DNA of 64,000 bases, from positions 496,001-560,000 of the forward strand of contig JARVKI010000016.1 of the NCBI GenBank assembly GCA_036674765.1. The letters are read 5' to 3'. Of this stretch, positions 11,058 through 24,225 are shown in pieces (position 1 is the stretch's first letter; every line of letters begins with the position of its first letter). Made by a program: the position numbers and the translations under genes. Source of the stretch: Seiridium cupressi. Lineage: Eukaryota > Ascomycota > Sordariomycetes > Amphisphaeriales > Sporocadaceae. The notes under the pieces are model-generated. The model saw only the letters and a list, made by a program, of their open reading frames with translations, did no database searches and was not told where the DNA came from.

Positions 11058-14000
11058 TCATGCATCCGAGTAGTACTGATCGTCATAAGGATGACGGGGC
11101 ATATCTGGTGTGGCTGACCACCCACCACCGACATTTTCCTTGGACGACCAGAAAGCATCCCTCAGGCGACGTTCGCGCTCGAACTCAGCCCAGCGCTTCA
11201 TTGTAATCTTGCTGCTGTCGAACTCGCCCTCGTACTCGAGTCCGGCTTTCTTGGTCTTCTCACCAGACGTCTTTCTGGTTTCACCCCACGAGAAGTCGTC
11301 GAACTTCCAGAAGGAGTATGTCGGCAGGACAAAATTCCATATGGGCAGCGAGCAGAGGTAGATCAACATCCACACGACATACGACCATGAGTGGGCTGTA
11401 CAGACGATCAGCACAGCTGGTAGACCTAGAATCAGACCCAAAAGGACCAGAGGGATAATCTGAGGCGGGGAGTGAACAATTGAGATGATAACTAATGCAA
11501 GGTTAGCTCTAGAAGTCATGGGGAATGAGAGGAGTTGTACTCACCGACGTAAATAGTAAATGCAATAGCGGCAGGAAGTACCAGGGTACCAATCAATTCG
11601 ACGAAGACGACAAACTGCATACTGAAGCAGAAGGTACCGCAGAGATCCTTGACCAGGACGAGCTCCATCAGATTGTGGATGGTTGAATTGATCCATCTTC
11701 GTCGCTGGGAGAGCAAGACCATGAACTCATCGGGAACAGTCGTTTTGCAGACGGCTTGGGGAACGAAAACCTGCTTGCGCTTGGGGAAAGTGCGAAGCAT
11801 CAGAGTGGTCAGGTATCGATCCTCACCCAGGAGAAGCAGGTTTTTGCGGTGTAGAGTGTCGATGACGTTGTCAGAATAGTGCTCAACGATGTCTGGATTG
11901 GCGAGAATAGGGACCCAGTAGTTCTGAGCACCCTTGGGGGACTTGATGCGGTACATGCAGAAACAACCAGGTAAACAGGTGACACCACCGAAGACTGATT
12001 CAAAAGCCTTTGCCGAATGATGCGAGATGAAGTATTCGAAGACTTGGATCGCAGTCACCCAGCTGTCTCTCTTGTTGGCAATCTTTGTCTCACCACAGAG
12101 ACCCATAATATCGGGATCCTTGACCATGGCAGAAAGCATGTGAGTGAGACTGTCAGGGAAAACCTTGGTGTCGGCGTCTACCATGAGAACAGCTTCGTAA
12201 TAGTCGGGCGAAATACCAGTCACCTTCCAGAGACCGTTGAACATTTCGAATTCAAGTTCCGTCATGCGTTCATCGAACATGACCTTCTGGAGGAAAGACA
12301 TGAGGATGATCTGACTGTCACGCTTGCCACGGTTGCCTGGCTTGGCCTTCTTTGCTTCATCGGGAGTGCCGCACTTGGAGACGAGCATCATGGGCACTCG
12401 CTGCTGCTTTTCCCTAGAAACAGCAGATTTGGCGCCGTAGTCGTAGAAACCAGAGTAGATTTTGGCCATGTTGTGCCGCTTCGCGCCACTGGCAACAGCC
12501 ACGTAAGAAAATGCTTCGACCTCGTCGGGCGGGACGGTATGGTCTTTCATCATTGCAAGCACGATATCGGGAGTGGTCATGGCCTCACCCTTTCCTTTGA
12601 TGAGACCGTCGCAAATGACGAGAATCACTTTATGGCTGTTGGGATAATCGGTCGTGGCTATAGAATCAAGCGTAGTCCTGAGACCAAGCTCGCCTTCCGA
12701 ATAAGCCGTGACCAGGCATATCGAGTGGATCAGGGGGAATCCAAAGGGTTGGTAATCGGAAGGCGGCTGCGGCACCACAGCGTCATGAATAAACCCAGCT
12801 GGGCCGTACCCATCAACCGGGCTGACACGACTTGTATAGGGATCCGAAGAGTTGAGGAAGCTGGATCTGCTATCGTTGGTCTGCCTGTACATGGAGCCGG
12901 GGTGCAGCAAGGGTCCGGTCGACGCTTGACTTGCCATAGTCGTGGGCTGTGGTCGGCGAGGGACTCGATCCACTCCGTAGGCGGCTGAGAAGCGAGAGGT
13001 CGTCGGTAGGAATGTACTTGCGCGCTTGCTCGTTCTGTCCGAGCTACCACCCGCCATACTACTACCAATATCGCCTGCCATTCGTGGGGGGGCGCGATAT
13101 ATGTCTTCACTCCAATCCTCGATTTGCTGGTTCCTCTTCTTCTTATCTCCGGTCTGGGACGTCTTCACGGCGGCGTACTTGGGGCTGATGAACCATTGAA
13201 ACACCAGAGCCAGAACGAATCTCACCACAACGACTGACAAGATGAGCACCAGGGATACGTACAAGACAACTTTAGACGCGATGCAGCCAACCGTCTCGGT
13301 GTCAACACTTCCGACCTTGATGATATCTTCGAAGCACTCAGCAACCTGCTTGTCGGCGGTGGATTGGAATGCTCGTGTGATATCACGACCGTGTACAGCA
13401 GCATTTGCGGCCGTGGTCCGATCTCTGAGCTCCTTGAAGCGATCAGGGATGACAACTTCGCTTTCGTCAAACCATTTGAGAAGATCCAAATCGAGAACGT
13501 TGCCAGAGTAGACGATCAGGTTTCGGCTGCTGTTCTTGATGTCGTCCCACTGGAAGTAGACATCGGCAGTGCCTTGCAGATCGATGTAGAAAGTATCTCG
13601 GGCAGTCTGGCTTGTGTGACACGCATACCCCACGTAGTACTCCTCAGTGGTATTGGGCGATGAGGAGCCGTCCTGATTGAAGGGGCGGCATGGGAAATAC
13701 CAGGCCAAGTCATTGTCACTGTTGGTAGGAATGTCCGAGTTGTTGGCAAGGGTGATTAGGTCCTTGCACTTTCCGTTGACATTCTGGAATAGGAAACTTC
13801 CATCCTGACCGCCGTGTTTCTCCGGTAAATCGTACAAGACGTTCGGCAGATCCCCGTCGGCCGTAAGAGGAATACCTTCAGCGACAGGGTGCCCAGACTT
13901 CGTCAGATCATAGGCTACGCCATGAAAGATCATGTAGCCACTGTCGACCTCGTTGATGCGAAGACGCGTGCTGGCAGTTCCGCATACTACCTGGGTGAAA

Positions 14001-14776
14001 CCGAATGTGAGGAAACCGACGAAAGCCATGATCAGCAAGATGATGCTGATGAGACCCATCTTCTCTCGCCACGCTCTCTTCTGTGCCTTTGCCTTGAACC
14101 CACAGCAACCGAGGATAAAGTCGGGGCACCAAAAGGTGATGATGGCGCAGTAGACATTCCAGATACTCGGGGCTTTGACGACCTCTTCAGGTGTCTTGTT
14201 TTTTGATCCTTTGGAGCCTTTCGTTGTCTTGGATAGCTTCCCTCCATGTGACTTTCTTCTGCGCGTCTTCTCTCGCGGTCTTGCCTTCTCATTGTCCCCG
14301 CTGCGTTGTTTCCGCGGAGGCGAGGCGTCCGAAGCGTCATCGATAGTCCTCCGTCCCTGCGAGAGGTCGGTTGGTCTGTCAAAATCTTCCAGGATGGGGT
14401 CGTTGCCGGTCGAGGACGGCAGGACCTGCATTTTCGCAGCATGCTTGCGGTAGTGGTAGTTTGGATGCTCTTTGCCTATCTTGTTCCTCTCCGGCCGGAT
14501 GAGACTCCTTTTGCGCGTGAGCCCTTGGCCATCCTCAGCGAAACCTTCCTGGTCCAGGGTTGGTGAAAGAGGTAGGTTCTCTGTGGTCCCATTAGGATTC
14601 TGTAGTGTTTCTGCAGAGACACCTGAGTGCGCACGTGAGTGAGTCTGCCTCGCAACAGGATAATATCCTCCCGTTTCGACATCGGCCGGTCGGTTGCGCC
14701 GCGCGGGCGACTGTCTGTAGGAATTGCGCTGCTTGTGCGAGGCGCGCGATGCCCCTGGCCTCTCGGGAAGGGACAT
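11058..14776 (-). CDS. chs4: Class IV chitin synthase (Chs3/ChsD type)
   Basis: Two exons, 14776-11545 and 11491-11058, joined across a 53-bp intron (GTGAGT...TTAG), give about 1221 residues. The enzyme polymerises UDP-N-acetylglucosamine into chitin at the plasma membrane. Visible features: a long basic, disordered N-terminus; a first membrane segment ([16 protein letters not shown], about residue 245); a lumenal cytochrome b5-like segment ([19 protein letters not shown]); a second membrane segment near residue 500; the catalytic GT2 core with [12 protein letters not shown] (about residue 983) and QRRRW (about 1021); then several C-terminal membrane spans. Length, b5-like segment and absence of a myosin motor assign it to class IV, the counterpart of yeast Chs3, rather than classes I-III or V/VII. 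The intron lies within the C-terminal membrane region. It is divergent from the Skt5-like gene. Confidence 0.96.
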
Positions 14777-14780
14777 GATT

Positions 14781-15139
14781 CTGTAATGACAGGTCGGTTA
14801 GCCAGATTCACGCTCGGCAGAAGACATGATGTCTGAAATGATTGTGGTATGGCAGAACGGCAAGGCGTGAGCAACTAACATATGGCAACTGAAAGCAAGG
14901 ATAGGGAGGAATCTCAAAAGGCAGTCCTCGGCTGCGCAGTCGCAAGTTTGACTACTTTTTCGTCTTCTTCGTGACTCGTAACAATGATACAGATGTGCAA
15001 CGTGGGACAGCGACAACAAAGAACGAATGTGTGCAGAGTGCCTGGAAGTGGGAAAGCCAGGAGATGACCACTACATCATCGCAGGCCAGAATAATGCAAA
15101 TGCAAGCAAGACTGTTGTTAGGTAAGAAGGAACACTCAC
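14781..15139 (-). other. Possible 5'-UTR intron of the chitin synthase gene
   Basis: Immediately upstream of the start codon the minus strand reads GCTAAC (branch-like), then CATTACAG (acceptor, ending at 14781) four bases before the ATG. A GTGAGT donor starts at 15139. Together these define a possible 359-bp leader intron. This is inference from splice signals only; other donors are possible. Confidence 0.35.
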
Positions 15140-16025
15140 CAAGGCTCGTTGTGGTGGGCAACTGTTACTAGGCACTTCCAAGCGAGAGGAAGTCAGCTGC
15201 AACATTAAGGGAGGATCCCTGTCCTTAGTCCAGCCAAGCCCGCTGGTGCCAGGGCCAAAGGCAATGGAGCGAAAGACAAGCGCTGAAAGCCAAAAATCGC
15301 GGGTCCGATCTAGGTATGGGCTTTGGCTACAAGTATTTGGAGCCTCTAAAATTGCTCTTCTGCGAACCCCGAGGGAGGCAAAGTGACGGCCAAGAGCTAG
15401 TATGGGGTCCTTTGTCCAAGATGGAATTATTTAATCACCGCTGCTTGTCTGTGTGCACGTGTGCTTCCGGAGAGCCAGGCGACACCGTATGCGACACTCG
15501 AAGCGCCGACAGAGCGTTTCGTGGTCTCGCAGGTTGCCGTATACTGTAAAACCGAGGCGCAGCAAGCTGAGCGTTGCTACTCTGGGGGTGCAAGAGGCGT
15601 CGTCTCAATGGGCAACGGCCAGCTTTTCCCAAGTCCCCCCGTTGGATGCCGTTGATACAATGTACTGTCTGCTCGAGCCCGGGCGTCGTCCAGTAAGTGT
15701 CGCTTGTTTCAAGTAAATGCCGGGGTATGATTACTTAATAGAATGCGATATAACAAGCGAATGTCCTTGGAAAAAGCGATTGAGTAATATTATACTGTAC
15801 AGCGAACAAGACGCCGCACAGAACGATTGTCGGCGGACGACCCAGCTGCGAAACTGAATAATGTCCAGGATGAACAGAGCAGATTGAACTGAGGGAGAGA
15901 AAGTTCCAGCCGTGCTTCCCCCCGGCCACCAACACGAATTGCTTCTGGCCCCTCCAAAGACGCGAGTGGGCTGGAAAGGGGCTAAGGTAGGGATGGTCGA
16001 ACGACGAGAATCACTCCAGGGCACA

Positions 16026-16068
16026 GGGCTGGGTGCAGGCACGGGCGCAGGCACAGGTACAGGCACCG
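16026..16068 (+). repeat. Imperfect 6-bp repeat (GGCACA/GGCGCA)
   Basis: About seven consecutive units of the form GGYRCR (GGGTGC, AGGCAC, GGGCGC, AGGCAC, AGGTAC, AGGCAC) form a degenerate hexamer repeat in the divergent intergenic region. It has no coding context. Confidence 0.6.
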
Positions 16069-19000
16069 GCTCAAGGCCGAGATCGACTGGAAATCAAGCT
16101 CAAGCTTCAGCAACCGCTCCGCCTAACTGCGTGTACTTGGTACTATGGAAATAATGTACTGGGCTACCTACTGCTAGCATGCTTTGGTGCGCAGTCAACA
16201 CAACGCCCCACCTAAAAGTCCGACATGGCTGCAGCACTTGCTCTCTGGGTGTGCTCGTGTTGCTTCAAGACCATACGAAAGTGTGTTTGCGGACGATTCG
16301 AAGGATGCCCCGGGGGTGGCTAGGGATGTGATCTATTGCTAATCTGAGATGCGATACAGTAGTGCGGTTCTCTCTCTTCCCGGCTTTGTTTATGCACAAA
16401 TTATGCCCTTCTCGAAATCGTGACTGGCTCCGCTCTCCTCCCCCACCAAAGGCATCGAGAAGAACTGGCCAAGATCGACGTCAGGTGGTAGGGGGCCCCG
16501 GACAAAGGTCAGGGATTGTTGTTGCGACAACAGGCCTATTTTGACGAGGTTATTTCGTCGAGTACGCATTGGTCGGTCTAGGTAGGCCTGCAGATGTCAT
16601 TGCATCCATGTTGTTTCTAATCACTAATGTGAGCAGGACGACCAAAGATCATGTGTCCCTGGCGAACTTGTGGACTTGAGGCCAGTCATAGACCATAATG
16701 GTTTGTGTACCATGTATACAAGCCGATTGTCCCTACACAATGCAAAATGCGGCTTGCAATTCTTCAGGCTGTACTCGACTGTCCTTTGGCCCGGACTCTT
16801 TGAGCACGGAGCTGGAGCCCGGATCAAGCGCTGACATGCCAATCCTTGACCTGGACTACCCATTTAAGGATTCCCTTGGGCGCGCAGAGCGTTTGGACGC
16901 GCCCCCGTACATATCAGCGCGTCGTGGCATCTTACGCAGACCTGTGGGAATGGCATCCACTTGCTTGTCAGTCGTCTGCTGCGTCTGTCAGTATCCGCTG
17001 CTACGGGGTCGGTCCGGCCTGCCTTGATCGGCGGCAAGGTGGTTCGGGAGCGGGTTGCTATGTGTCCACCCGAGCCGTCGCATCGTCATATCGAAAAGAC
17101 TCTTTGCCAGCGACGCGTAATGTTTATCCACAGCTCGAACGATATATCTCTTTCCATACTGTGCGCTTCTGGGCTGACCGTTGGAACTGATTTAAGCTTT
17201 GGTCTGTTCACGAGTGGCTCCAAGCTTGTAGTAACCTTGCCAGTAGCTGGCTTCCGGCTTGTCACAGAAACGCGGGGGATAAAAGTGTCGACGGATCGGC
17301 AAAATGGTAAATGATACTGCTGCCAGATTGGCATTACATCGCATGGCAGTTGTTGAACAGGGTACACACATTGTCTCTATATTCTGCGATCATGCAAGTC
17401 ACCTCCCGCGGATTTGGCCTCTTCGTCGCAGCTCGGTATTCCTGTATAGCTCTGGGCCCAGGCGAGGTGAAATATGTTAGCCCCTGCCTCGGTTGTCTGT
17501 CGCGCAAGCAGAAAGCAACTCTACTCAAGACGTATGTCTTAGCCAGCCACTTCTGCCTTTATTATATCCCACCCATTCTATATCGAGGCAGGAGGCATGA
17601 TAGTCGGTTCAGTATTTGCTGTCACTGTTCCAACAGGGGTCAGGTTATGCTTATTCAATATGTGCCCATTAGGCTTCCACTGCAATTTACCTCGTCAAGC
17701 GCGGTCTGTAGCCATATTAAGATTCTTTGTTTTTTGGCCGTTATTTCGTCTGGATTTCCTTCGGTCGAGGGTAGCGGATCTGATTCTTAGAAGGGCAAGT
17801 CAATACCCAATACGAGGTTGCCCAGTGGATTGCAGAGAACCGCCGAGCACCAGGCGTCATACTATGCAGAAACAGATCATGGGACCTGTCCACTTTGCTA
17901 TTCAGTAGCTCGCCGCTCTTCGCGGGCCCGACCCCAAATTACTGTGGTGAGATTCGTGATGAGACTCGGCTAGAGGACATCACTCTGGCCGATTCAGAAT
18001 GTGCAAAGGGTCATCGCGCTGCAGGGACGAGAGTAGGGCTCGGGATATGGAGTTTCTTGGTGCCTATCACAAGGCATTTTTGGCTTGTGGTGGTGAACAT
18101 ACTAGGTAGACATCTCGCGAGTCGTTAATAGTCTTTGCTCAACGTGGCCAGGTTTCGAGAATGCGCAGGTGGGTGCGGGACGATCGGCTGTCCCCTGTCA
18201 CCCCCCATTATTGGACCCATGGGATGCAAGCGGACAGATAGTCCAGGGTCCAACTGCATTGTCTAACCGCATTCGAGCTCGACGGCTCACACGATTCATC
18301 TTTGCCATTGGCAATACGAACATTTGAGACCAAGAGGGAATATGCCTTAGCATCGATGAGTGACACGAGCTGGCACGTTACGGCAAAATTGGGTTCGTCT
18401 CAGTCTCTTCTCAGAACCTACCTCATCTTGAGACACGCCCTAAGCCTTGACTGTTGAGAATAGCTGCCGCAGTATCGTTACGTAGTACAAGTCGACGAAA
18501 CATGCGGCTGAATGGGGAGCCATGCGTTAAATGATCTACAGAAACAGCAGAAGTAGTTGTCGCGGCATTTGTTTTTCGGCCAGGGATTCTAGCACGACGC
18601 CTGAAGGATGGCTTTTCTAGGAGACCAACTTGCTTCTGGAACTGCTTGACAGATGTCAAAGATTCCTCGAAGGTTCCGTTATGGGTCCATGTCAAGCGGG
18701 CACGGCATGGCAAGTATTGATTCTCTTGTTAAGCTGTTGAGCTCGTAGCTGCAACCCAGGGTCTAACTAATCCTTTGTGGAGCCAAGGCCGTATGACAAC
18801 CTCGAATAGGTTTTAGTGTAAGTTACTGACACCGAACTTACCGATAGAAAAAGCCTTATGGATTTCGTCTCTAGCCTGTTCAAGGTAGACTGTGTGAAGC
18901 TCAGCCAACGAATGGTCTGGGGAGAAAAAGGGAAGGGGAAGAAAAAGATATTCAGGCAGACACAAGCAGAAGAGATCGTATTGCTGCCGGTCCATCCAAC

Positions 19001-20585
19001 ACCGTCTTGCCTCTGCACGGTGCGACCAATGAAGCTAGTCAGTCTCAACAGGGTTGCCTCGGGCAATTCGAACTTCTCCCCACATTAATATGCTTGCGAC
19101 ACGAACTCCTTGACGTGTAAAGTGATGGCAGACAGTGAAATCCTCAGACATACGGGGTACGGGGCCGATCACCAGCGCCCTCGAATGACAGGAAACGTCG
19201 ATAGACACGGAACTCACCACTCTAGGCCAGATGGCGCTCCAGCACATCATATTAGTGCAGGCTGATGGCGTGAAACCTAGCCCACCGATGGGATGAGCTG
19301 AGTGATGCGCGGTGGAGGTGCAACTTGCGAAAGCGCCGTCTTTCCTCCCCGAGCCCCCGATTTCTCCAGGGTCCTGGTTCGTGGTGTCGAACGGACTCAT
19401 TGGGACTCTTTATTATTGGCAAGAGAGGCGTCCCTTCTCCCCTCGGTCGTCCCAGCAGGAAATTTCTTTGTGAAGCTTCTGCCCTAGCCCCGGCCCCTCG
19501 ACCCTCCGCTCAATACCAAGAGCAAGCGGCGCGGCGAAAGCTCAGCTCAATTTCGACGTCAAAAATTGATCAGGACGTTGTGCTAGCCCACGAGGGACAG
19601 GAACTCTCCGCGCACTCGAGATCGATGCCATTCCTGCGAGTCTGCCCCCCTTCTTAAACTGGACTGCCGGGTTTTGTTCCAGCACGAGCACTGCCGCTGT
19701 CGCTCGCAATCTGGCGCAATACCCCAGGCACTGGAGGTTGGTACGTTTCGTCATCTCTGGCTCCTGTCAGCCTGTCCCGTTGGCCTCCACCAATCTGGCC
19801 CCAAGGGTCTGCACACGGTAAGCTGCACGTGCAGCGCAGGAGACCCAGTTTGTCGCTGCGTGCGCTAGATCTGCGCTAGGCCAGGGGGCTTACACTGCAG
19901 GTTTTGCCGCATCGCGTACAGTGTGGAAGGTGCCAGTGCACTGGAGCCGCCCATCTAGCGAGCTGGGCCCTGCAAGTCACACTCCATCGCAGTGGGCCAG
20001 CTGCAACTTCCGCCGTTCCCCTGTTGAACCAAAGGCTAAAACTCCCCGACTGTGGCCGTCCAACTTTTCCCAATCGTTTGGGAAGGCAACGTCTAGTATC
20101 GTATCACAGCCCTGGGACCACCACGTTGTGCGCCCAGTGAGCGAGTTACATACATACAGCCTTACTCTTTTTGTTTCCCCAACGACTCCCGTGCCCGGTT
20201 CTTTCATGTTCAGCTTCTTCTTGTTTCTAACGAGCATTTGCATTCAGCATTAGCATTATCGGCGCGATATACCCTGCGTAGCTTGGATTGTCCCTGTTCG
20301 CAACACGAGTCACGATCCTCGAGCCACAGACAGCCTGCAACTGCGATTTCCATTCACATTGGCGACACCAACGTAGAGTTTGGTTGGAAACAGAGGAAGC
20401 CGAACGCGCCGATGAAGAGGAACTTGGCTTAACAGGATCGAGAACAAAGTGACCATTGTCTCGTACCTTGCTTGCACACGGCAGTGGGAGCGGCCTCGCG
20501 GCCCCCGAGGATACAAGTTCGCGATCTTTAGTAGACAGGTTTGCGCCTCACTCGCTCTGAGTAGATCGGCGGCGACTACAGCGCA

Positions 20586-22958
20586 ATGGCGACAGCAACA
20601 AGCTCGCCGCCTCCACCAGGCCCAACTTCTCCGCCGAGGCCGGCTGGACGGAAGCCTTTGCCAGCCCCGGATATGTCCCCTCAGCGTTACAGATGGAGTG
20701 ATGCAACCGAAGAATCGATACACAAGCCGCTGCCTGTGGCCCCAGAGTCTCCCAAGCTGAAAGGTGCCCCGGTGTCCCCTGTGCGGCTCAGCTTCCACCC
20801 TGACAACTGGGCGCAGCCTTCCAATGCGAGCATCGAGGGCAGACAGTCACTTAAGTTAGTACCTGGCGCCTACGCGGATCGGGAATTGCCAAAGTCTGCA
20901 GATGCGCCAACTCCCCCACCGCATACTCCTATGCAGGCGCAAATCGAAGATGCGTCCCTCAGACAACGGCGCCCTTCGACACACGACAGTGCCGGAAAGC
21001 CTGCGCCAACACTATCCGCCGTAGATCTACCGTACAGGAACAGGGAAGAGAAGAACTCAAGCGCTGCGGTAGTCCAGGTCAGTTCGGGCGTAAGTGACAA
21101 GGACAATGACACGGATAGCATGAACGGACAGCTGCGGGAACGCGGCCAGAATCGTCGCAGTCGAGAGTCGGACTCGACGGCGAGCTCGCAGCCACGGGAC
21201 AAGACCTCGATTGAGTCCTCCGCTGAAACGAATCTCAGCTCATATTCCCAAGATGCGTCCGGGAGTCAGACGGTATCGGGTCGTGTCTCTCCTGACGCAT
21301 CGCTCCCCGAAGGAAACCAGTCTGTTCCCCAGCTGCAATACCATCATGAACAGCCCGTTCTGCCGCTACCACGGACTACCAGCGTCCCGTTGGCGGCAGA
21401 CTCGAGGCCGGGTTCAACTCTTGATCCTGTTGATCAAGGAATGGCCATCAACCGACACCTGACCCCCAACTCTTTCCAAAGGAGAAGTTCCATGCCTCGT
21501 CCAGTGTCATCGTATTCTGCGTATTCTTCTCCTGGCCTCTACGGTCGCTCTGTGTCTTCGCAAGCCCGGAGATCCCCAGAGACCCGTCCCATGTCCTATG
21601 CCGAGTTGCTCAACGTACCGTATCCCCAGCCGGCGCCTGCTCCTCTAAGCATTGACAATACACATCTTCGCAACAATGTCGGAACGAATGCATCGCTTCT
21701 GAGTGCGCAAAAAACCTTGGAGATGTATAGACAGAATGTCAAAAAGACAAACGATTTCTCCATCCAGTACTCCTTTGCGGTCTTCTTGATCTCCACAGCA
21801 CAAGAACAAGGTTACTCACCAGAGCAATCCAACAAAAAGAAGGTTTCTAAAACCGCCGGGCGAGGTGCTGAAAGTCCGGATGGCAACGCAGCAGACTCGT
21901 CGCCTGCAGATTTAGTGCGAGAAGCCAAGGCCACCCTGACGAGGTTGGCGAATGGTGGATACCCTTTTGCTCAGTACTACCTCGCAGATGGATATGCGTC
22001 GGGCTTGTTCAACAAGGGCAAAGAAGACTATAACGCCGCCTTCCCGCTTTTTGTACTGGCTGCCAAACACGGTCACGCCGAGTCCGCATATCGCGCCGGC
22101 CTGTGTTACGAATTCGGTTGGGGCTGTCGAAAGGATCCAGCCAAGGCAGTCCAATATCTACGAACAGCAGCCTCGAGAGGCCATCCAGGAGCCATGACGA
22201 GGTTGGGCAAAGCGTGCTTGTCGGGGGATCTCGGCGAAAATCGATACCGCGAGGGAGTGAAGTGGTTGAAGCGAGCTACTGAAGCATCTGATGCCATGTA
22301 CAATGCGGCACCATATCAGCTCGGTGTTCTCTACGAGACGGGCTACGGCGACGACATCTTCAAGGACGAGAGCTACGCAGCGGAACTCTTTACCCAGGCG
22401 GCTGAGTTGGGCCATCCAGAGGCGAATTTCCGCATGGGTGACGCTTACGAGCACGGGAAGCTCAACTGCCCGAAAGACCCAGCGCTTAGTGTACATTTCT
22501 ACACCGGCGCTGCAGAGCGAGGCCACGCTGCAGCAATGATGGGCTTGTGCGCTTGGTATATGGTGGGAGCCGAACCCATCCTTGAAAAGGACGAAGAAGA
22601 AGCCTACGAGTGGGCTCGCAGGTCTGCAGATCTCGGTATGCCCATGTTATATATTATTTGCAGGTGAACAAGACGACTAATTGTTGGATTTTCAGGTTTC
22701 GTCAAGGCCGAATACGCCGTGGGCTACTTCACAGAAATGGGCATAGGGTGTCGGCGAGACATCCTGGAAGCCAATGTCTGGTATGTCAAAGCTGCTGATT
22801 CTGGCGATGAGCGTGCCAAGCTACGCCTGGCCGCTATCCGTGCCGCAGTCAGCGGTGGCGGAACTCCGATGGAGGTTGCTCCTCCACGAAATGCCAAAAT
22901 GAGAAAGGCGCAACCTAAAGAAGGAAAAGACGGCGACAAGGAATGCACAGTCATGTAA
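20586..22958 (+). CDS. SKT5: Chitin synthase activator, Skt5/Chs4 family (Sel1 repeats)
   Basis: Two exons, 20586-22635 and 22696-22958, joined over a 60-bp intron (GTATGC...TTTTCAG), give about 770 residues. The N-terminal 380 residues are Pro/Ser-rich and disordered. From about residue 455 a series of Sel1-type repeats runs to about residue 740 (for example AQYYLADGYASGLF, ESAYRAGLCYEFGWGC, EANFRMGDAYEHGKL, KAEYAVGYFTEMGIGC). The protein ends in CTVM, a CaaX prenylation signal; yeast Chs4/Skt5 also ends in a CaaX box. In yeast this protein activates Chs3 at the plasma membrane and links it to the septin-associated scaffold. Here the likely partner, a Chs3-type enzyme, is the divergent neighbour. 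Filamentous fungi carry several Skt5-like paralogues, so which one this is stays open. Confidence 0.92.
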
Positions 22959-24225
22959 CATTGTTATGGTCTTTGCCTTGATCCACGTTAGCAATACGCT
23001 GCTCGGCCCTCAATATCCGACCCAAGTGCAGGGAATGCTATGGACTCGTTTTTTGGATACGAGCAGCCTTCACAATCTTCGGAATTCTTTTCGTATATCA
23101 GCCTCAATGCCGGGTGAGGCATTTCGTTCATGGAACAGGAAGTTGAAGTCATGATCGCCATGGCACTTGACGGTCTTTCACGCCATTGGTTGAAGAGTAA
23201 TGTCAAATTTGTAAACTCGCTTACCCATCAGCATTGGGAGGGGTAATGGTGCATTTCCTTGCATCTCACAGACGGTCCCCAGAAAGGAAGACTCCCTTTC
23301 TAATAATGAGCCTTGGAGCTGGCAACACCAAAAGTCATCGCATTTGCAAGTGAGGTGCATAACAAGGCACAGCGGACTCATATTCCTGGGTGGCCAACTT
23401 TCCTATAGCATTATGGCCGGCGTTCTCACTGTGTTAAGGCCCCATAGGTGGCGGGCGGGCGCCTTGGGAACTGGTATGGGGGATCATGTGGGGTGTAGAA
23501 TTGATTGTTCGATGTTGGCAGTGCTGCTGTAGCTGAGCAAGAACGCGTCTTCTGAATCGAAGAGGAAACTAATTAGAGAAATCTAGTCCTGCTTACTTTT
23601 GACTATTGATACCCCCCATGTTAGTCCTTACACTTTCTGAGACTCCGATGACTGGGAGTTTACAGCCGCTAAATGATGTACTCGACACTGTATATAGTCT
23701 CACGATGTAGTTCTGATTTTAACAGAATGTTTTAAGCTACTCGATGCTCCACGGAAAAGGTTATTACATCCTGCAACTGACTTCTTCCTCCACCACAACG
23801 ACATACCGTACTCGTAAGTGTGCTAATTATCTTATGAACCGAGGGATCAATACATGGGTGACTTGAGCAGCAAGAGTAGTCAGTTCACTTGAGGACTTGG
23901 GTCTCTTCAAACAATTAACTAAGGTCATCTAACGGAGACGGCCAGAGAAATGTATTATATTTATAGACGCTACGCCATGCAGATGAGAATAGCAAATAAA
24001 CAAACCAAAACCCCAGCAACGCCGTCATTCCCCTATAGCTTCTTGAGCTCTCATGTCGTAAGCGGGCATTAGAAGGAAAGGAAAAAAGAAAAAGAAAACG
24101 TAGGATCAGCACACACTACCGAGTAAGCAGTGATGGCCAAACCTCCTTCTCACCCACTCATCCCCAATCCACAATGGTCATCATGGTATGTACAAGAAAC
24201 AGATCTCCCCTGCACTGCCCCCTCA
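22959..24225. other. Gene-free region between convergent genes
   Basis: Separates the 3' ends of the Skt5-like and Polo kinase genes. The section from 23560 to 24120 looks comparatively AT-rich. No coding or RNA feature was recognised. Confidence 0.5.

Larger units (their letters stand above)
14777..20585. other. 5.8-kb divergent intergenic region between chitin synthase and Skt5-like genes
   Basis: Both flanking genes are transcribed outward from this region, so it must hold both promoters and leaders. No open frame in it has recognisable domains, a signal peptide or a convincing multi-exon structure. It is long for a fungal intergenic space. It contains a GGCACA-type imperfect repeat at 16026-16068 and pyrimidine-rich leader-like sequence near 20150-20230. 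Long leaders, upstream open frames or a non-coding transcript are possible but cannot be shown here. Confidence 0.5.

Noticed and set aside
12017..12988. 323-residue plus-strand open frame
   Set aside because: Lies entirely opposite the chitin synthase catalytic domain, whose conserved motifs leave no doubt which strand is coding.
19325..19657. 110-residue open frame in the chitin gene gap
   Set aside because: Arg/Ser/Pro-rich with no domain or hydrophobic core, as expected of random GC-rich sequence.
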